DNA of 6,759 nt from Spirochaeta sp. (GTDB lineage Bacteria; Spirochaetota; Spirochaetia; DSM-27196; SLAA01). The translations under genes and the position numbers were made by a program. The stretch lies in NCBI GenBank assembly GCA_020201015.1, contig JAIVHN010000257.1:1-6759 (forward strand). Reading direction: 5' to 3'. Below, one piece after another: positions 5,911-6,759 of this stretch; position 1 is the first letter of the stretch, and each line of letters opens with the position of its first letter. The notes under the pieces were generated by a model. The model did no database searches. It saw nothing but the letters and a program-made list of their open reading frames with translations, and had not been told where the DNA came from.

Positions 5911-6193
5911 GGCGGCCTCTGCGGGGTATCGCTGCGCCCCCTGGTGCGGGGGAGTACGGTGTGGCGGCTGCTTCGGCCTTCAGGCGCTCAACGAGCCAGA
6001 CCTTAATGATTGACTGTCGAGTAACACCTATACGAGCCGCTTCACGATCCAAAGACTCAACCACCCAGGCCGGAAAATCAACGTTAATACGCTTCTGGTC
6101 TTGGTTTAGCCGACGTGCTGTCGAGAGATCGAGATCCTCAATGATGTCCTCTTTGCCTTCATCAAATTTGCTATCGAAGTCTTTAGCCTTCAT
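5897..6193 (-). CDS. brnA: BrnA antitoxin (ribbon-helix-helix), with atypical C-terminal tail
   Basis: The 98-residue protein follows the BrnA pattern: KAKDFDSKFDEGKEDI, a DLDLSTARR stretch, then the ribbon-helix-helix KRINVDFPAWVVESLDREAA and GVTRQSIIKVWLVERL (about 34-69). BrnA binds and neutralises BrnT, and the complex represses its own promoter. The ATG (6193) lies inside the end of brnT with an 11-base overlap, and AGAGGA sits 8 bases upstream. Typical BrnA proteins end soon after the WLVERL helix. Here about 25 more residues follow, rich in Pro, Ala, Gly and Arg (tail end GRPKRP), with the look of out-of-frame read-through into joined DNA. The core antitoxin is complete, so I expect it to work, though the tail could affect stability. 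Confidence 0.93.
   Translation of the reverse strand: MKAKDFDSKFDEGKEDIIEDLDLSTARRLNQDQKRINVDFPAWVVESLDREAARIGVTRQSIIKVWLVERLKAEAAATPYSPAPGGAAIPRRGRPKRP
5900..5918. repeat. GC-rich hairpin at the brnA/patatin junction
   Basis: AGGCCGC (5900-5906) pairs perfectly with GCGGCCT (5912-5918) around a 5-base loop, in the final codons of brnA and at the point where patatin similarity begins. No T-tract follows on either strand, so it is a poor intrinsic terminator. It may mark the recombination joint or act as a weak terminator after brnA. Confidence 0.5.
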
Positions 6194-6446
6194 AGAGTTT
6201 TTCCTCTCGCTTACGCGAACGCCTGACGGAAATTATCCGAATCTTGTCCTCCCGGTACGTAACCACAGCCGACCAGTGCTTCTCGCCGATTCGGCCAATG
6301 ACAAGCAAGCGACGCTCTTCCTCTGAGTTTGCTTGGATTTCCAGAAGATCCGGATCATTCCAAAGCTCTTGAGCGGCCTCAAAGTCGATACCATGCTTTT
6401 CCAGATTCGCATAGCTTTTAGTGTCATCGAACTCGAAGAGGTGCAT
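6183..6446 (-). CDS. brnT: BrnT toxin (ribonuclease of the RelE-like fold)
   Basis: At 87 residues it has the usual BrnT length and family motifs: FEFDDTKSYANLEKHGIDFE at the N-terminus, LWNDP, the central RRLLVIGRIG, the AVVTYRED strand, and the C-terminal IRIISVRRSRKREEKLYE with its basic active-site region. BrnT cleaves RNA and stops growth when free of BrnA. The gene precedes and overlaps brnA by 11 bases, the usual toxin-first order of this system. It looks intact. The ATG is at 6446-6444, with AAGGG about 14 bases upstream. An AT-rich stretch just upstream probably holds the autoregulated promoter. Confidence 0.95.
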   Translation of the reverse strand: MHLFEFDDTKSYANLEKHGIDFEAAQELWNDPDLLEIQANSEEERRLLVIGRIGEKHWSAVVTYREDKIRIISVRRSRKREEKLYEG

Positions 6447-6488
6447 GAGTATAAATTATCCCTTTTCTACTCACGAATCAATAGGGTG
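6447..6488 (-). promoter_or_regulatory. Candidate brnTA promoter/operator
   Basis: Reading the minus strand toward brnT, TTGATT is followed after 15 bases by GATAAT and then TATACT, just before the ATG. The stretch is much more AT-rich than its surroundings. BrnA is known to repress brnTA, so an operator is expected here. The exact boxes are uncertain because the spacing is short and the -10 lies very close to the start codon. Confidence 0.35.
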
Positions 6489-6600
6489 TGGCGGCGGTCT
6501 CCGGTCTTGGTTTACACAACAGGCTGGTACTCATGGAGTGCGTTCGCGGGCGTTCGAGAAATTGGGGGCACGGGATCATTTCCGGAAACAGCGGAGCACA

Positions 6601-6759
6601 TCACGCCTTCGGTTTTAGCTCCGCAAGCTCTGCGAGGCTGAGTCCGGTAATCTCCACAATGAGCTGTTCGTCCATGCCCTTCGCAATCATTTCAGTTACA
6701 ACCTGCTCTATGCCCTCGGCACGGCCCTTGGCACGACCGTCGGCCCGGCCTCGTTCCTC
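6601..6759 (-). CDS. C-terminus of an Rpn-family (PD-(D/E)XK nuclease/transposase-like) protein, partial
   Basis: The last 52 residues of a minus-strand gene run in from the right edge and stop at a TGA (6603-6601). The frame has the charged Gly-Arg-Ala-Glu repeat EERGRADGRAKGRAEG, then a helix (GIEQVVTEMIAKGMDEQLI) and a closing segment EITGLSLAELAELK. This tail is typical of Rpn/transposase_31-type proteins and some DUF4351-related nucleases, where it follows the PD-(D/E)XK domain. The catalytic domain is outside the window, so the assignment rests on the tail alone. Rpn proteins promote RecA-independent recombination and DNA cleavage in E. coli and often sit in variable regions, which fits the toxin-antitoxin genes next to it. 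Confidence 0.72.
   Translation of the reverse strand, partial: EERGRADGRAKGRAEGIEQVVTEMIAKGMDEQLIVEITGLSLAELAELKPKA

Noticed and set aside
6579..6588. Perfect palindrome TTTCCGGAAA between the Rpn and brnT genes
   Set aside because: Too short, with no loop and no T-tract, to be a terminator, and no second copy was found to make it an operator.
1..6759. CRISPR array, tRNA or complete insertion sequence
   Set aside because: No regularly spaced repeats, cloverleaf sequence or intact transposase with terminal inverted repeats was seen.

Overview
The window reads as bacterial DNA assembled from several blocks. Genes are dense and intronless, with Shine-Dalgarno sites, ATGA overlaps and a lipoprotein signal peptide. 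Residue +2 after the lipid-anchored cysteine is not Asp, so an outer-membrane, Gram-negative (proteobacterium-like) lipoprotein is likely. No rRNA or tRNA was seen, and nothing fixes the genus. The left part (about 1-2600) is visibly GC-rich; the lipoprotein, patatin and BrnTA blocks on the right are more AT-rich. The coding strand flips between about 2720 and 3260.

Left block, plus strand (1-2602): a 5'-truncated gene joins the C-terminal half of a CrtISO/retinol-saturase-type flavin oxidoreductase to a complete ferredoxin-reductase-type FAD/NAD(P)H module. Two bases later comes a MarR-family regulator, and overlapping its stop (ATGA) is a four-helix membrane protein. This is a compact operon, probably for NAD(P)H-driven redox chemistry on a hydrophobic polyene or isoprenoid substrate under MarR control. 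An ATGA-coupled 39-codon ORF and two further short ORFs that fit one frameshifted gene follow. The stretch 2603-3259 looks like decayed coding sequence.

Middle, minus strand (3260-5130): a ClbS/DfsB-family (DUF1706) protein, related to the colibactin self-resistance protein but with no colibactin genes in view. After a 296-base gap comes a secreted lipoprotein with features of a TIM-barrel glycoside-hydrolase-like domain.

Right block, minus strand (5272-6759): the 3' part of a patatin-like phospholipase that lacks its nucleophile region. It abuts a brnT-brnA toxin-antitoxin operon whose antitoxin carries an atypical C-terminal tail at the junction. At the edge is the C-terminus of an Rpn/PD-(D/E)XK transposase-like protein. 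This grouping looks like an accessory, recombination-prone region.

The most novel item is the carotenoid-type desaturase/isomerase fused to a ferredoxin-reductase module with no visible 2Fe-2S motif. The clearest genome-dynamics signal is the brnA/patatin junction at about 5900-5920.
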